Assembly (NCBI RefSeq): GCF_006716315.1
Contig: NZ_VFOV01000001.1
Location: 4,852,501-4,916,500 of the forward strand
DNA length: 64,000 bases
Source of the DNA: Nocardioides albertanoniae
GTDB lineage: Bacteria; Actinomycetota; Actinomycetes; Propionibacteriales; Nocardioidaceae
Reading direction: 5' to 3'
Positions 51,309 through 61,100 of the stretch are shown here, piece after piece; position 1 is the first letter of the stretch, and each line of letters starts with the position of its first letter. The translations under genes were made by a program, and so were the position numbers. Below the pieces are notes generated by a model. The model was not told the DNA's origin, searched no databases, and was given only the letters and a program-made list of their open reading frames with translations.

Positions 51309-52520
51309 TCAGACCAGCTCGACGATCGTGGCGATGCCCATGCCGCCACCGACGCACAGCGTGGCGAGACCGCGCTGCTTGCCCTGACGCTCGAGCTCGT
51401 CGACCAGGGTGCCGAGGATGATGGCACCGGTCGCGCCCAGCGGGTGACCCATGGCGATCGCGCCGCCGTTGACGTTGGTGATCGACTCGTCGATGCCCAT
51501 GTCCTTGATGAACCGCATCGCGACCGCGGCGAACGCCTCGTTGATCTCGAACAGGTCGATGTCCTCGACGCTCAGGCCGGCCTTGGCCAGCGCCTTGCGC
51601 GAGGCCGGCGCCGGGCCGGTGAGCATGATCGTCGGGTCGGCGCCGGAGACGGCGGCCGATACGATCCGAGCCCGCGGGGTGAGGCCGTTGGCCTTGCCGG
51701 CGGCCTCGGAGCCGATCAGCATCAGCGCGGAGCCGTCGACGATGCCCGACGAGTTCCCGGCGTGGTGGACGTGGTCGATCTTCTCGACCCAGTGGTACTT
51801 GGCCAGCGCGACGTCGTCGAAACCGGCCTCCTGGCCCTGCTGGAGGAAGGACGGCTTGAGGCCGGCCAGCGTCTCGGCGGTGGTGCCGGGGCGGATCAGC
51901 TCGTCGCGGTCGAGCACGGTCAGGCCGGTCTGGTCGACGACCGGGATCACGGCGTCCTTGAAGTAGCCGTTCTCCCAGGCCGCGGCCGCACGGGCGTGCG
52001 ACTGCGCGGCGTAGCGGTCGACGTCGGCGCGACTGAAGCCCTCGAGGGTCGCGATCAGGTCGGCACCGATGCCCTGCGGCACGAAGCCGGTCTTGAGCGC
52101 GGTGTCGGGGTCCTGCGCCCAGGCGCCGCCGTCGCTGCCCATCGGAGCCTTGCTCATCGACTCGACACCGCCGGCGATGATGAGGTCCTCGAACCCGCCG
52201 CGCACGCGCGAGGCGGCCTGGTTCACGGCCTCCAGCCCGGAGGCGCAGAAGCGGTTGAGCTGCACGCCGGCGGTCGTCTCGGGGAGGCCGGCCTTGATGG
52301 CAGCGGTCTTGGCGATGTCACCGCCCTGCTCGCCGACCGGCGTGACGACGCCGAGCACGACGTCGTCGATGGTCTCCGGGAGGAGGTTGGGGTTGCGCTT
52401 GCGCGCCTCGTCGATCAGGCCGACCACCAGGTCGATCGGCTTGACCTCGTGGAGCGCTCCGGTCTTCTTACCCTTCCCGCGCGGCGTGCGCAGGTGGTCA
52501 TAGATGAATGCTTCAGCCAT
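51309..52520 (-). CDS. fadA: Acetyl-CoA C-acyltransferase (thiolase)
   Basis: 403 residues, complete. Nucleophile C92 in [12 protein letters not shown], His in [17 protein letters not shown], second Cys in [13 protein letters not shown]. Cleaves 3-ketoacyl-CoA with CoA to acetyl-CoA, last step of beta-oxidation; forms the enzyme complex with the downstream fadB product. Its promoter, between 52520 and the MerR stop at 52575, contains the 17-bp dyad shared with the acyl-CoA dehydrogenase promoter. Confidence 0.93.
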   Translation of the reverse strand: MAEAFIYDHLRTPRGKGKKTGALHEVKPIDLVVGLIDEARKRNPNLLPETIDDVVLGVVTPVGEQGGDIAKTAAIKAGLPETTAGVQLNRFCASGLEAVNQAASRVRGGFEDLIIAGGVESMSKAPMGSDGGAWAQDPDTALKTGFVPQGIGADLIATLEGFSRADVDRYAAQSHARAAAAWENGYFKDAVIPVVDQTGLTVLDRDELIRPGTTAETLAGLKPSFLQQGQEAGFDDVALAKYHWVEKIDHVHHAGNSSGIVDGSALMLIGSEAAGKANGLTPRARIVSAAVSGADPTIMLTGPAPASRKALAKAGLSVEDIDLFEINEAFAAVAMRFIKDMGIDESITNVNGGAIAMGHPLGATGAIILGTLVDELERQGKQRGLATLCVGGGMGIATIVELV

Positions 52521-52531
52521 GCAGGAGATTG

Positions 52532-52548
52532 TGACACTAAAACTGTCA
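52532..52548 (-). promoter_or_regulatory. 17-bp dyad, operator candidate A, thiolase promoter
   Basis: TGACA and TGTCA arms in a 17-bp site. Read on the minus strand it is TGACAGT, TTT, AGTGTCA: one mismatch from a perfect TGACAGT-N3-ACTGTCA dyad. Lies 12 bp upstream of the fadA start. The second copy is at 53201-53217. Confidence 0.55.
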
Positions 52549-52574
52549 ACGTCAACAGGGTTGGGCTGAAAGGT

Positions 52575-53168
52575 TCACGAGAGGTTTCTCGAGATGGTGC
52601 GATTCACCGCGTCCTGGAAGCTGACCACGATCGCCTCCGTGGTCAGCTGGCGCAGCCGCGGGAGCACGTCCTCGAGGTGCTCGGCCTCCTCCGCGCTGTG
52701 ATGGGTGCGCTTGAACGGGTCGACGACCTGGTCGCGCAAGATGGTGTTCAGCTCGGCGGCGAGGCCGGCCATGTGCCGCGAGGTCGCGGCGTACGCCGCG
52801 GCCAGCGCGTCGCGCGGCAGCCCGAGCTCGATCAGCTGCCGACCGATCCTGGCCTGGATGTCTTCCGTCGGCTCGACCGCCCACGAGGTGATCATCGCCC
52901 GTTGCATCGCGAGATCCTCGCGGGTGACGTCGTCGGGCAGCCGGCCGAGATAACGCTCGATCGCCTGGAGCGTGAACCCGTGGTCCTGCAGCGCGGTGAC
53001 CAGGTCGAGCCGGGCGCGGTGGTCGGGGCCGTAGAGGGCGACCCGGCCGCGGCGTACCGGCGGCGGGATCAGCCCGAGGCTCGCGTAGTAGCGCGTGGTG
53101 CGCACCGACAGCCCCGTGGCGGACGACAGCTCATCGATCGTCATCAGCTCTTCGGTCGTCTCGGTCAT
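52575..53168 (-). CDS. MerR-family regulator of the beta-oxidation locus
   Basis: 197 residues from ATG 53168. MerR winged helix at about 8-75: LMTIDELSSATGLSVRTTRY, YASLGLIPPPVRRGR, YGPDHRARLDLVTALQDHGF. The helical effector domain lacks the cysteines of metal sensors, so a small organic or acyl-CoA ligand is likely. It lies between fadA and a divergent acyl-CoA dehydrogenase gene; matching 17-bp dyads lie in both promoters, so it probably controls both sides and itself. Confidence 0.87.
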   Translation of the reverse strand: MTETTEELMTIDELSSATGLSVRTTRYYASLGLIPPPVRRGRVALYGPDHRARLDLVTALQDHGFTLQAIERYLGRLPDDVTREDLAMQRAMITSWAVEPTEDIQARIGRQLIELGLPRDALAAAYAATSRHMAGLAAELNTILRDQVVDPFKRTHHSAEEAEHLEDVLPRLRQLTTEAIVVSFQDAVNRTISRNLS

Positions 53169-53200
53169 AGCCACGGACCGTAGACCAACGGTTGCTACTT

Positions 53201-53217
53201 TGCCAGTGTTACTGTCA
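53201..53217. promoter_or_regulatory. 17-bp dyad, operator candidate B, MerR/dehydrogenase divergent promoter
   Basis: TGCCAGT, GTT, ACTGTCA: one mismatch from the dyad TGACAGT-N3-ACTGTCA, in the gap between the divergent MerR and acyl-CoA dehydrogenase starts, 33 bp from the former. Matches candidate A in length, spacing and half-site. Confidence 0.55.
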
Positions 53218-53288
53218 CTGTTGCTCCGTCGGTGTCGTGCGTCACAGGCGTGGGGCACGATCAGCTCGACCGTCTACCAAGGAGTGTC

Positions 53289-54437
53289 ATGCCCGAGAAG
53301 CCCACCATCTACGAAGCCGAGCACGAGGACTTCCGCTCCACCGCGAAGGCCTTCTTCGAGAAGGAGGTCGTGCCGTTCCACGACGAGTGGGAGAAGGCAG
53401 GCATCGTCCCGCGCGAGCTGTGGAAGAAGGCCGGCGACACCGGGCTGCTCTGCTTCGACGTCGACGAGGAGTACGGCGGCCCCGGCATCAAGGACTTCCG
53501 CTTCAACTCGGTGCTCCACGAGGAGATGGCGAAGATCGGCGCCAGCGGCCCCGGCTTCTTCGTGCACACCGACATCATCGTCCCCTACATCTCCCACCTC
53601 GGCACCCCCGAGCAGAAGCAGCGCTGGCTGCCGGGCTGCGTCTCGGGCGACATCATCACCGCCGTCGCGATGACCGAGCCGGGCGCGGGCTCCGACCTCC
53701 AGGGCGTACGCACCACCGCGGTCGACAAGGGCGACCACTACCTCCTCAACGGCTCGAAGACCTTCATCTCCAACGGCATCAACGCCGACCTGGTGATCGT
53801 GGTCGCGAAGACCAACCCCGACGCCGGCGCCCACGGCATCTCGCTGCTCGTCGTCGAGCGCGGCATGGAGGGCTTCGAGCGCGGCCGCAACCTCGACAAG
53901 GTCGGCATGAAGGCGCAGGACACCGCCGAGCTCTCCTTCACCGACGTGGTCGTGCCGAAGGAGAACCTCCTCGGCGAGGAGGGCTCCGGCTTCATCTCGC
54001 TGATGACCCTGCTGCCGCAGGAGCGCATCTCGGTCGCCTCGATCGCGGTCGCCGCCGTCGAGCAGGTGCTCGAGCTCTCCCTCGACTACGCCCGCACCCG
54101 AGAGGCCTTCGGCCGCCCCATCGGCCGCTTCCAGAACACCTCGTTCACGCTCGCCGAGATGGCCACCGAGGCCTACCTCGCCCGCCTCTTCCTCAACGAC
54201 GCCGTCACCCAGCTCAACGCCGGCACCGCCGACACCGTGCTCGCGTCGATGGCGAAGTGGTGGACCACCGAGCTGCAGAAGAAGTTCGTCGACCAGGGCG
54301 TCCAGATCCACGGCGGCTACGGCTACATGATGGAATACCCGATCGCCAAGGCCTTCGTCGACAGCCGCATCCAGACCATCTACGGCGGCACCACCGAGGT
54401 GCAGAAGCTGATCATCAGCCGCCACCTGGGGCTCTGA
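53289..54437 (+). CDS. Acyl-CoA dehydrogenase, FadE type
   Basis: 382 residues from ATG 53289, with AAGGAG six bases upstream. Motifs AVAMTEPGAGSDLQGVRTTA, NGSKTFISNGINADLVIVVA, DVVVPKENLLGEEGSGF, QIHGGYGYMMEYPIAKAFVD. The end segment is IYGGTTEV, not IYEGT, so catalysis should use the helix-G glutamate as in long-chain and isovaleryl enzymes. Divergent from the MerR gene and sharing its operator; probably feeds the fadAB complex. Confidence 0.92.
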   Translation: MPEKPTIYEAEHEDFRSTAKAFFEKEVVPFHDEWEKAGIVPRELWKKAGDTGLLCFDVDEEYGGPGIKDFRFNSVLHEEMAKIGASGPGFFVHTDIIVPYISHLGTPEQKQRWLPGCVSGDIITAVAMTEPGAGSDLQGVRTTAVDKGDHYLLNGSKTFISNGINADLVIVVAKTNPDAGAHGISLLVVERGMEGFERGRNLDKVGMKAQDTAELSFTDVVVPKENLLGEEGSGFISLMTLLPQERISVASIAVAAVEQVLELSLDYARTREAFGRPIGRFQNTSFTLAEMATEAYLARLFLNDAVTQLNAGTADTVLASMAKWWTTELQKKFVDQGVQIHGGYGYMMEYPIAKAFVDSRIQTIYGGTTEVQKLIISRHLGL

Positions 54438-54557
54438 CCAAGGTCGTACGCAGCGGCGTCGGACGGGCTTCGGCTCGACCGACGCCGCTGTTCCGCATCT
54501 ACACGCGATCCTGGTCGACGCGCGACGGGAGCCGATCACGTCTGTGAGCATGGGACC

Positions 54558-54959
54558 GTGCCGATGTTCAAGACTCCGCAGATCGTGCTGTTCAGCAGCG
54601 ATGTCGAACGTGCTGCGACCTTCTACAAGAGCGCGGGATTCAGCGAGCTCTTCCGAACCCCGACAGAGGGGACGCCCATACATATCGACCTCGAGCTCGA
54701 CGGCTACCGCATCGGTGTGGCCAGCGAGGAGTCGACGCGAAACGACCATGAGATGGATCCGGTCGTCGCAGGTCAGCGGGCAGCCGTGATCTTGTGGACT
54801 GACGACACATCGATGGCCTACGAGCATCTTCAACGACTCGGGGCAAAGCCCGCGAAGGCGCCCTCACCGTGGCTCGGACGCCTCCTCATCGCATGGCTCG
54901 AGGATCCTGACGGACATCTGATCCAGGTTGTGCAGCCAACACAGCCGTCGGAAGCGTGA
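54558..54959 (+). CDS. VOC-family (glyoxalase-like) protein
   Basis: 133 residues; GTG 54558 or ATG 54564 (MFKTPQIVLFSS). Typical VOC fold: TPQIVLFSSDVERAATFYKS, AGFSE, PIHIDLELDGYRIGVASEES, AVILWTDDTSMAYEHLQRLG, IAWLEDPDGHLIQVVQPT. The final His and Glu-type positions suit metal binding. Codon use is slightly more A/T-rich than its neighbours. Substrate unknown; monocistronic. Confidence 0.82.
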   Translation: MPMFKTPQIVLFSSDVERAATFYKSAGFSELFRTPTEGTPIHIDLELDGYRIGVASEESTRNDHEMDPVVAGQRAAVILWTDDTSMAYEHLQRLGAKPAKAPSPWLGRLLIAWLEDPDGHLIQVVQPTQPSEA

Positions 54960-55049
54960 CCTCACGCATCCAGGAGACCGGCATCAGCCGAGGAATGGTC
55001 GTTTCGGCCCGCCACGACACCCGACGAGGACCCATATCGACCACTTTCG

Positions 55050-55838
55050 TCAGGAGAGCTCCTGGCTGCGTACGTAGGCGGCGCGGGTGGCCTCGAGGAA
55101 GGCCGCCCGCAGGCCGTTTTGCTCCAGCGCGCCCAGCGCGGCGGCGGTGGTGCCGCCGGGCGACGTGACCTGCTCGCGGAGGATGGCCGGGTGGGTGCCG
55201 CTCTTGAGCAGCTCGGCAGATCCGGCGAGCGTCTGGATGACGAGCGTGGTCGCATCGTCCCTGGTCAGACCCAGGTGGACGCCTGACTCGATCCAGGCCT
55301 CCGCCATCAGGAAGACGTACGCCGGGCCCGACCCGCTCACAGCGGTGACCGCGTCGATCTGCGACTCGGGCACGGTCACGACCTTGCCGACCGCCTCCAT
55401 CAGCTCAGCGGCCGCGGCGATCGACTCGGGGGTTGCCGAAGCGCCGCCCGCGACCGCCGACATGCCTTCGCCGACCAGGGCCGGGGTGTTGGGCATGACC
55501 CGCACGACCGAGACGCCCTCGGGCACGGCCGGTTCCATCGCGGAGGTCGGCACGCCGGCGGCCAGCGAGACCACCGTGGCCCCTTCGCGCAGCGACGACG
55601 CGATCGACTCCAGCGCCGGCACCACGCCGTAGGGCTTCACGCCCAGCACCACGATGTCGGACTCCGCGACGGCTTCGGCGGCGGGCAGCGTACGGATACC
55701 GTGCTTCTCGCGCAGCGCGGCCGCCTGCTCCTCGCGGGCCTCGACGACGATGACGCTCTCGGGCGCGTGTCCGGCCTCGAGAAGTCCGGCGAGGACAGCC
55801 CCGCCCATGTTGCCTGCACCGATGATCGCGATCGTCAT
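55050..55838 (-). CDS. proC: Pyrroline-5-carboxylate reductase
   Basis: 262 residues. Nucleotide loop MTIAIIGAGNMGGAVLAGLL, then VLGVKPYGVVPALESI, the P5CR signature AVSGSGPAYVFLMAEAWIES and LAGSAELLKSGTHPAILREQ. Reduces pyrroline-5-carboxylate to proline with NADPH, last step of proline biosynthesis. Stands alone but only 2.3 kb from putA, which does the reverse oxidation. Full length for the family. Confidence 0.94.
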   Translation of the reverse strand: MTIAIIGAGNMGGAVLAGLLEAGHAPESVIVVEAREEQAAALREKHGIRTLPAAEAVAESDIVVLGVKPYGVVPALESIASSLREGATVVSLAAGVPTSAMEPAVPEGVSVVRVMPNTPALVGEGMSAVAGGASATPESIAAAAELMEAVGKVVTVPESQIDAVTAVSGSGPAYVFLMAEAWIESGVHLGLTRDDATTLVIQTLAGSAELLKSGTHPAILREQVTSPGGTTAAALGALEQNGLRAAFLEATRAAYVRSQELS

Positions 55839-55944
55839 GGTCGCAGTCTCTCAGAGCACCCTCGCGATTCCGCCCCGGCCGGCCTCCGGCGCTGCTAGTT
55901 TCGATACCCGCCCCAGTAAGTGTCGCTGGTCATCGGGAGGCCAC

Positions 55945-57564
55945 ATGCGCATCCGTCGTACGTCCCTGCTTGCTGTGGTCGCCCTCGCGGCGACGTTCGC
56001 GATGACCGGGCCGCCGGCTTCGGCCGAGAGCGACCAACCCCGGCTGCCGACCCCGGAGTCGGAGGTCAACGTCACCGGAGAGCCGTTCACCGGCACCGCA
56101 CCCGACGGCACCGTGCAGGGGCTGATCGACGCCCACAGCCACATGTTCATGCAGGACGGCATCGGCGGCGCGGCCGTGTGCGGGAAGGCCTGGTCGGAGG
56201 CCGGCATCGCCGACGCTCTGCAGGACTGCCCCTCCCACGGCATCGCCGGTGAGACGGCGCTGCTGGAGAACCTCACCCGCACGGGCAGCCCGCTCGGTTT
56301 CCACGACACCACCGGCTGGCCCTCGTTCGCCGACTGGCCGGCCCACGACTCGCTGACCCACCAGCAGATGTACTACCGCTGGGTCGAGCGCGCCTGGCGC
56401 GCCGGCCAGCGCACGCTGGTGGTGCAGCTGACCAGCAACAAGGCGTTGTGCCAGATCAACCCGGGCACCAACCAGAGCTGCGACGAGATGACCGCGGTGC
56501 GCAAGCAGGCGCAGGACGCCTACGACACCCAGGCCTTCATCGACGAGCAGTACGGCGGCGAGGGGAAGGGCTGGTATCGGATCGTCACCGACCCCGGGCA
56601 GGCACGCGAGGTGATCGAGGACGGCAAGCTCGCCGTCGTGCTCGGCATGGAGACCTCGGAGCCGTTCGGCTGCTCCCAGAAGCTGCACCTGCCCTCCTGC
56701 ACCCGCGCCAACATCGACGCGGGGCTCGACGAGCTGAAGTCGCTCGGCGTCTCCTCGATGTTCCTGTGCCACAAGTTCGACAACGCGCTGTGCGGGGTGC
56801 GCTACGACAAGGGCACCACCGGGCTGCTGGTCAACGCCGGTCAGTTCCTCACCACCGGCACCTTCTGGACGCCGAAGTCCTGCGACCCCGGCCAGCCGCA
56901 CGACAACAACCCGCGTCTCGTCGAGCGGCCGAAGGAGCTCGACTGGCTCCCCCAGCCGCCGATCTACCCCTCCGGCACCGTCTGCAACCCCTACGGCCTC
57001 ACCTCGCTGGGTGAGTACGCCCTGAACGGGCTGATCGAGCGCGGGATGATGGTCGAGGTCGACCACATGAGCGCCAAGGCCGCCGGCCAGGCCTTCGACA
57101 TCCTCGAGGCCGCCGACTACCCCGGCGTGCTCGCCAGCCACTCCTGGATGGACGAGCGCTATCTCGACCGGCTCTACGCCCTCGGCGGCTTCTCCACGAT
57201 CTACGGCCACAACACCGACCAGCTGCTGGAGGAGTACTCGCGGACCGCGCCGATCCGTGACCGCCACGGCGCCGGGATCGGGTTCGGCTTCGACATGAAC
57301 GGCTTCGGAGGCACCCCGGGTCCTGCGAAGTCGCAGGTCACCTACCCCTTCCGCAGCGTCGTCGGCGACTCGATGATCGACCGCCAGGTCACCGGCCAGC
57401 GCATCTGGGACTACAACACCGACGGCGTCGCCCACTACGGGATGGTCCCCGACTACGTCGAGGACCTCCGCCTCACCGGAGGCCAAGACGTCATCGACGA
57501 CCTCGTCCGCGGCCCCGATTCCTACCTGCGTACGTGGGCGGGGGCTCGGGCTGCGGCCGACTGA
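55945..57564 (+). CDS. Exported membrane-dipeptidase-like metallohydrolase
   Basis: 539 residues from ATG 55945 (RBS GGGAGG). Signal peptide MRIRRTSLLAVVALAATFAM ending near ASA. Amidohydrolase-fold ligands: HxH in IDAHSHMF, Glu in GMETSEPFG, His in MMVEVDHMSA, His in LASHSWMDE, Asp in GFGFDMNGFGG. This matches M19 renal-dipeptidase relatives but is longer, with about 120 extra residues and four or more cysteines (AVCGKAW, LQDCPS, LPSCTRA, TVCNPYG) that may form disulfides outside the cell. Substrate unproven. Its 3-prime end overlaps the convergent DoxX gene. Confidence 0.8.
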   Translation: MRIRRTSLLAVVALAATFAMTGPPASAESDQPRLPTPESEVNVTGEPFTGTAPDGTVQGLIDAHSHMFMQDGIGGAAVCGKAWSEAGIADALQDCPSHGIAGETALLENLTRTGSPLGFHDTTGWPSFADWPAHDSLTHQQMYYRWVERAWRAGQRTLVVQLTSNKALCQINPGTNQSCDEMTAVRKQAQDAYDTQAFIDEQYGGEGKGWYRIVTDPGQAREVIEDGKLAVVLGMETSEPFGCSQKLHLPSCTRANIDAGLDELKSLGVSSMFLCHKFDNALCGVRYDKGTTGLLVNAGQFLTTGTFWTPKSCDPGQPHDNNPRLVERPKELDWLPQPPIYPSGTVCNPYGLTSLGEYALNGLIERGMMVEVDHMSAKAAGQAFDILEAADYPGVLASHSWMDERYLDRLYALGGFSTIYGHNTDQLLEEYSRTAPIRDRHGAGIGFGFDMNGFGGTPGPAKSQVTYPFRSVVGDSMIDRQVTGQRIWDYNTDGVAHYGMVPDYVEDLRLTGGQDVIDDLVRGPDSYLRTWAGARAAAD

Positions 57565-57943
57565 ACCACCCGCCCCCGAACAAAGCCCAGAGGATGAGCA
57601 CGGGCTGGAAGAACAGCCGGACCAGCCGCGCGCTGTCCGTGTCGAGACCGAACGCGTCGACGCCTTCGACATACTGCGCGATGTTGCCGGGGAAGACGGC
57701 CACGAAGAACGCGGCGAGCAGCGCCCCGACGAGACGGCGCTTGGCCGGCAGCAGGAGGAACGCCAGCCCGAGCCCGATCTCGACGACACCCGAGCCGAGC
57801 ACCGTCAGATCCTCGTCGATGGGGAACCAGCCAGGCACCTGCGCCCGGAACTCCTGACGCAGGGTGGTCAGGTGCGCCACCCCGACGACCGTCATCGCCA
57901 CACCCAGCAGGAGGCGCGCCACAGTGCGCGCGATCGAGATCAT
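57491..57943 (-). CDS. DoxX-like membrane protein
   Basis: 150 residues with four membrane helices: TVARLLLGVAMTVVGVAHLT, LTVLGSGVVEIGLGLAFLLL, LVGALLAAFFVAVFPGNIAQ, LVRLFFQPVLILWALFGGGW. Fits the DoxX/DoxD small membrane family. The tail is basic (GRNRGRGRGRR) and lies antisense within the last 74 bp of the dipeptidase gene, so the true end of one of the two genes is somewhat uncertain. Function unknown. Confidence 0.75.
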   Translation of the reverse strand: MISIARTVARLLLGVAMTVVGVAHLTTLRQEFRAQVPGWFPIDEDLTVLGSGVVEIGLGLAFLLLPAKRRLVGALLAAFFVAVFPGNIAQYVEGVDAFGLDTDSARLVRLFFQPVLILWALFGGGWFSRPQPEPPPTYAGRNRGRGRGRR

Positions 57944-57970
57944 CGCTCCACTGTAGGAGCACCCCGCCCG

Positions 57971-58148
57971 TACGCCGAGTCGGCTCGTCCTAACCAGATC
58001 CCCCGCCGAGTCGGCTCGTTCTAACGAGCCGACTCGGCACTCATTCGTGTCAGGACGGGCCGACTCGACGCTGATTTCGGTCAGAGCGAGCCGACTCGAC
58101 AGTTATTCGTGTCAGAACGAGCCGACTCGACGGCGATGGGGTCAGAAC
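57971..58148. repeat. R3 palindromic repeat cluster, cluster 2
   Basis: Starts with inverted units (GCCGAGTCGGCTCGTCC, then GCCGAGTCGGCTCGTTC facing AACGAGCCGACTCGGC), followed by tandem units CAGGACGGGCCGACTCG, CAGAGCGAGCCGACTCG and CAGAACGAGCCGACTCG starting 31 nt apart at 58051, 58082 and 58113. The last partial unit (TCAGAAC) contains the putA stop codon. Same family as the cluster at 27997. Confidence 0.85.
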
Positions 58149-61100
58149 AGGCCTTGGGCCAGCTGGGTCGGCGATCCGAAGCGGTGGGCGGTGACGGAGA
58201 CTGCCTGCTCGCGGAGGAAGGTGAGCAGCTCGACGCGGCCGGCCTCCAGCACGGGCTGGGCGTAGAGGGCGATGTCGACCCGGCCCCGGCTCGCGGCGGC
58301 GAAGACCTCGCGCGACCCACCGAGGAGACGTACGCGGCCGGGCGCATCGGCCCCCGCAAGCGTCGCTGTCCACGCGTCGGCATCCTCGACCACATAGGTG
58401 GCGCCGCTGGCGCGCACCAGCGCGACGACTCCGTCGTCGAGATCGGCCGCGACGGAGACCGTCACGGGAGCCTCCGCGGCGACGCCCGCGGCAACGACCC
58501 GGAGCAGGTGGGCGATCGGCCCGCCTTCGTAGCGGATCGTGACCGGCACCGTGGAGTAGCGCAGCACGTTGACCTCGGCGATCAGTCCGGAGACGTCGCG
58601 GGCGGTGCCGAACTCACGCGCCCACACGGCCGCGTCGGAGCCGGTGCCGCGCTCGAGCATCTCCATGTCGTCGAGCTGCAGGTCCTGGGCGCGGTCGACG
58701 AGAGCCTGGACGGCTGCCGACGGCGCGGCGAGCTCGGCGGCGGGCGCCGAGACCCAGTCGCTGAGCCCGACCAGGTAGTTGGGGCCGCCGGCCTTGGTGC
58801 CCGCCCCGACGGCCGATTTCTTCCAACCGCCGAAGGGCTGGCGGCGCACGATCGCACCGGTGATGCCGCGGTTGACGTAGGCGTTGCCCGCCTCGACCGA
58901 GGAGAGCCACGACGAGATCTCGCTCCGGTCGAGGGTGTGGATGCCGGCGGTGAGGCCGTAGTCGACCTGGTTCTGGATCTCGATGGCCTCCTCCAGCGAG
59001 TCGGCGGAGACGAGACCGAGCACCGGGCCGAAGTATTCGGTCAGGTGGAACTCGGAGCCGCGCTCGACCCCGGTCTTCACACCCGGCGACCAGAGCTTGC
59101 CGGTGTCGTCGAGCTGACGCGGCTTCACCAGCCACGACTCGCCGGGAGCGAGCGCGGTGAGCGCCTTCAGCAGCTTGCCGGAGGCGGGCTCGATGACCGG
59201 TCCGACCTGCACGGTCGCATCGGTCGGGTAGCCGACCTGGAGCGAGGTGACCGCGTCGATCAGCTGGTCGCGGAAGCGCCGCGAGTTGGCGACGGAGCCG
59301 ACCAGGATGCCCAGCGACGCCGCGGAGCACTTCTGCCCGGCGTGACCGAAGGCGGAGTAGACGAGGTCCTTGACCGCCAGGTCGAGGTCGGCGTCGGGAG
59401 TCACGATGAGCGAGTTCTTGCCCGACGTCTCGGCCAGCAGCGGCACGTCGGGACGGAACGTACGGAAGAGCTCGGCGGTCTCGAACGCACCGGTCAGCAC
59501 GAGCCGGTCGACCAGCGGCGACGCGATCAGCGCGCGACCGACCTCGTTCTCGGGCACGTGCACGAGGCGCAGCACCTCCTTCGGCACACCGGCAGCCCAC
59601 AGGGTCTCGACCAGCACCGAGCCGCAGCGCTGAGCCTGCGGGGCCGGCTTGATCACGACGGCCGACCCGGCCGCGAGCCCCGCGGCGACGCCACCGGTCG
59701 GGATGGCGAGCGGGAAGTTCCACGGCGGTGTGACCAGCGTGAGCCGCACCGGCCGGTGACGCGCGCCGTCGACCTCGTCGAGCTCCTCGGCCAGGCTCGC
59801 GTAGTAGTTGAGGAAGTCGATCGCCTCGGAGACCTCGGGGTCGCCCTGGTCGAGCGTCTTGCCGCACTCCGAGGCTGCGACCTCGAGCCACTCGGCCCGG
59901 CGGTGCTCGACCTCGACCGCGGCGGCCCGCAGCACGGCGCCCCGCTCGGCACCGGTCTTGCTCGCCCAGTCGGCCTGCGCGCCGACGGCACCCTCGAGCA
60001 CCGACTCGACGGCGTCCACCGAGGTCAGCGTGTGGTCGGCGACGAGCTGGTCACCCAACGTCGAGGACGCCACCCGCGCGGTGATCGCCTTGCCCCACGC
60101 GCGGTTGCCCGGCAGGTGGGGGTCGGTGTCGGGGGTGTTGTCGAAATCGACGAGCACCTCGTCGCTGACGGGCTGTCGCCGGTCCTGGGTGCGATTCGGC
60201 TCGGGCACCGAGGAGTCGACGGCCGCCAGGGAGCGTACGAAACGGGTCTTCTCGCGCTCGAAGAGCGTCTCGGAGGTGTTGAGGTCGAAGACGGCCGACA
60301 TGAAGTTGTCGGTGCTCGCGCCCTCCTCGAGACGACGCACGAGATAGGAGATCGCGACGTCGAAGGCCTTCGGGTGCACGACCGGCACGTAGAGCAGCAG
60401 GCTGCCGACGGTCTCGCGCACGGCCTCGGCCTGGCCCTCGGCCATACCCAGCAGCATCTCGAACTCGACCGAGTCACGAACACCGCGCTGACCCGCGAGG
60501 ATCCAGGCGTACGCCACGTCGAAGAGGTTGTGGCCGGCGACGCCGAGCCGCACGTTGTCCATCCGCTCGGGCGTCAGCGCCCAGGAGAGCACCCGCTTGT
60601 AGTTGGTGTCGGAGTCCTGCTTGGTCGACCACGTGGCGACCGGCCAGCCGTGCAGCGAGGCCTCGACCTGCTCCATCGGCAGGTTGGCGCCCTTGACCAG
60701 GCGCACCTTGATCGCCGCGCCGCCTCGCGCACGTCGCGCGGCCGACCACTCCTGAAGCCGCATCATCGCGCTCATCGCGTCTGGCAGGTAGGCCTGCAGC
60801 ACGATGCCGGCCTCCAGGTCGGCCAGCTCGGGCAGGTCGAGGAGCCGCGTGAAGACGTCGATCGTCATGTCGAGGTCGCGATACTCCTCCATGTCGAGGT
60901 TGATGAACTTCTTCGACCCGGCGGCCGACGACTTCGCCGCATAACGGTAGAGCGGGAGCAGCCGCTCGACGACGTGGGCGACCGCCTCGTCGTAGGCCCA
61001 CGCCGAGTGCGGTGCGACCGGCGAGGAGACCTTCACCGAGACGTAGTCGACGTCGTCACGCTCGAGCAGCTTGCGGATGCCGGCCAGACGGTGGTCGGCC

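Noticed and set aside
48294..53183. A 1629-codon open frame on the plus strand
   Set aside because: It is antisense to fadB, fadA and the MerR gene, is rich in D/R/G/V as shadows of high-GC genes are, and has no domain.
54956..55168. Small plus-strand frame downstream of the second VOC gene
   Set aside because: It overlaps the 3-prime end of proC on the opposite strand, lacks a ribosome site and is R/P-rich.
58051..58148. R3 31-nt period array as a CRISPR array
   Set aside because: The variable part is only about 12-14 bases, the conserved part is a dyad shared with an intergenic cluster elsewhere, and there are no cas genes.
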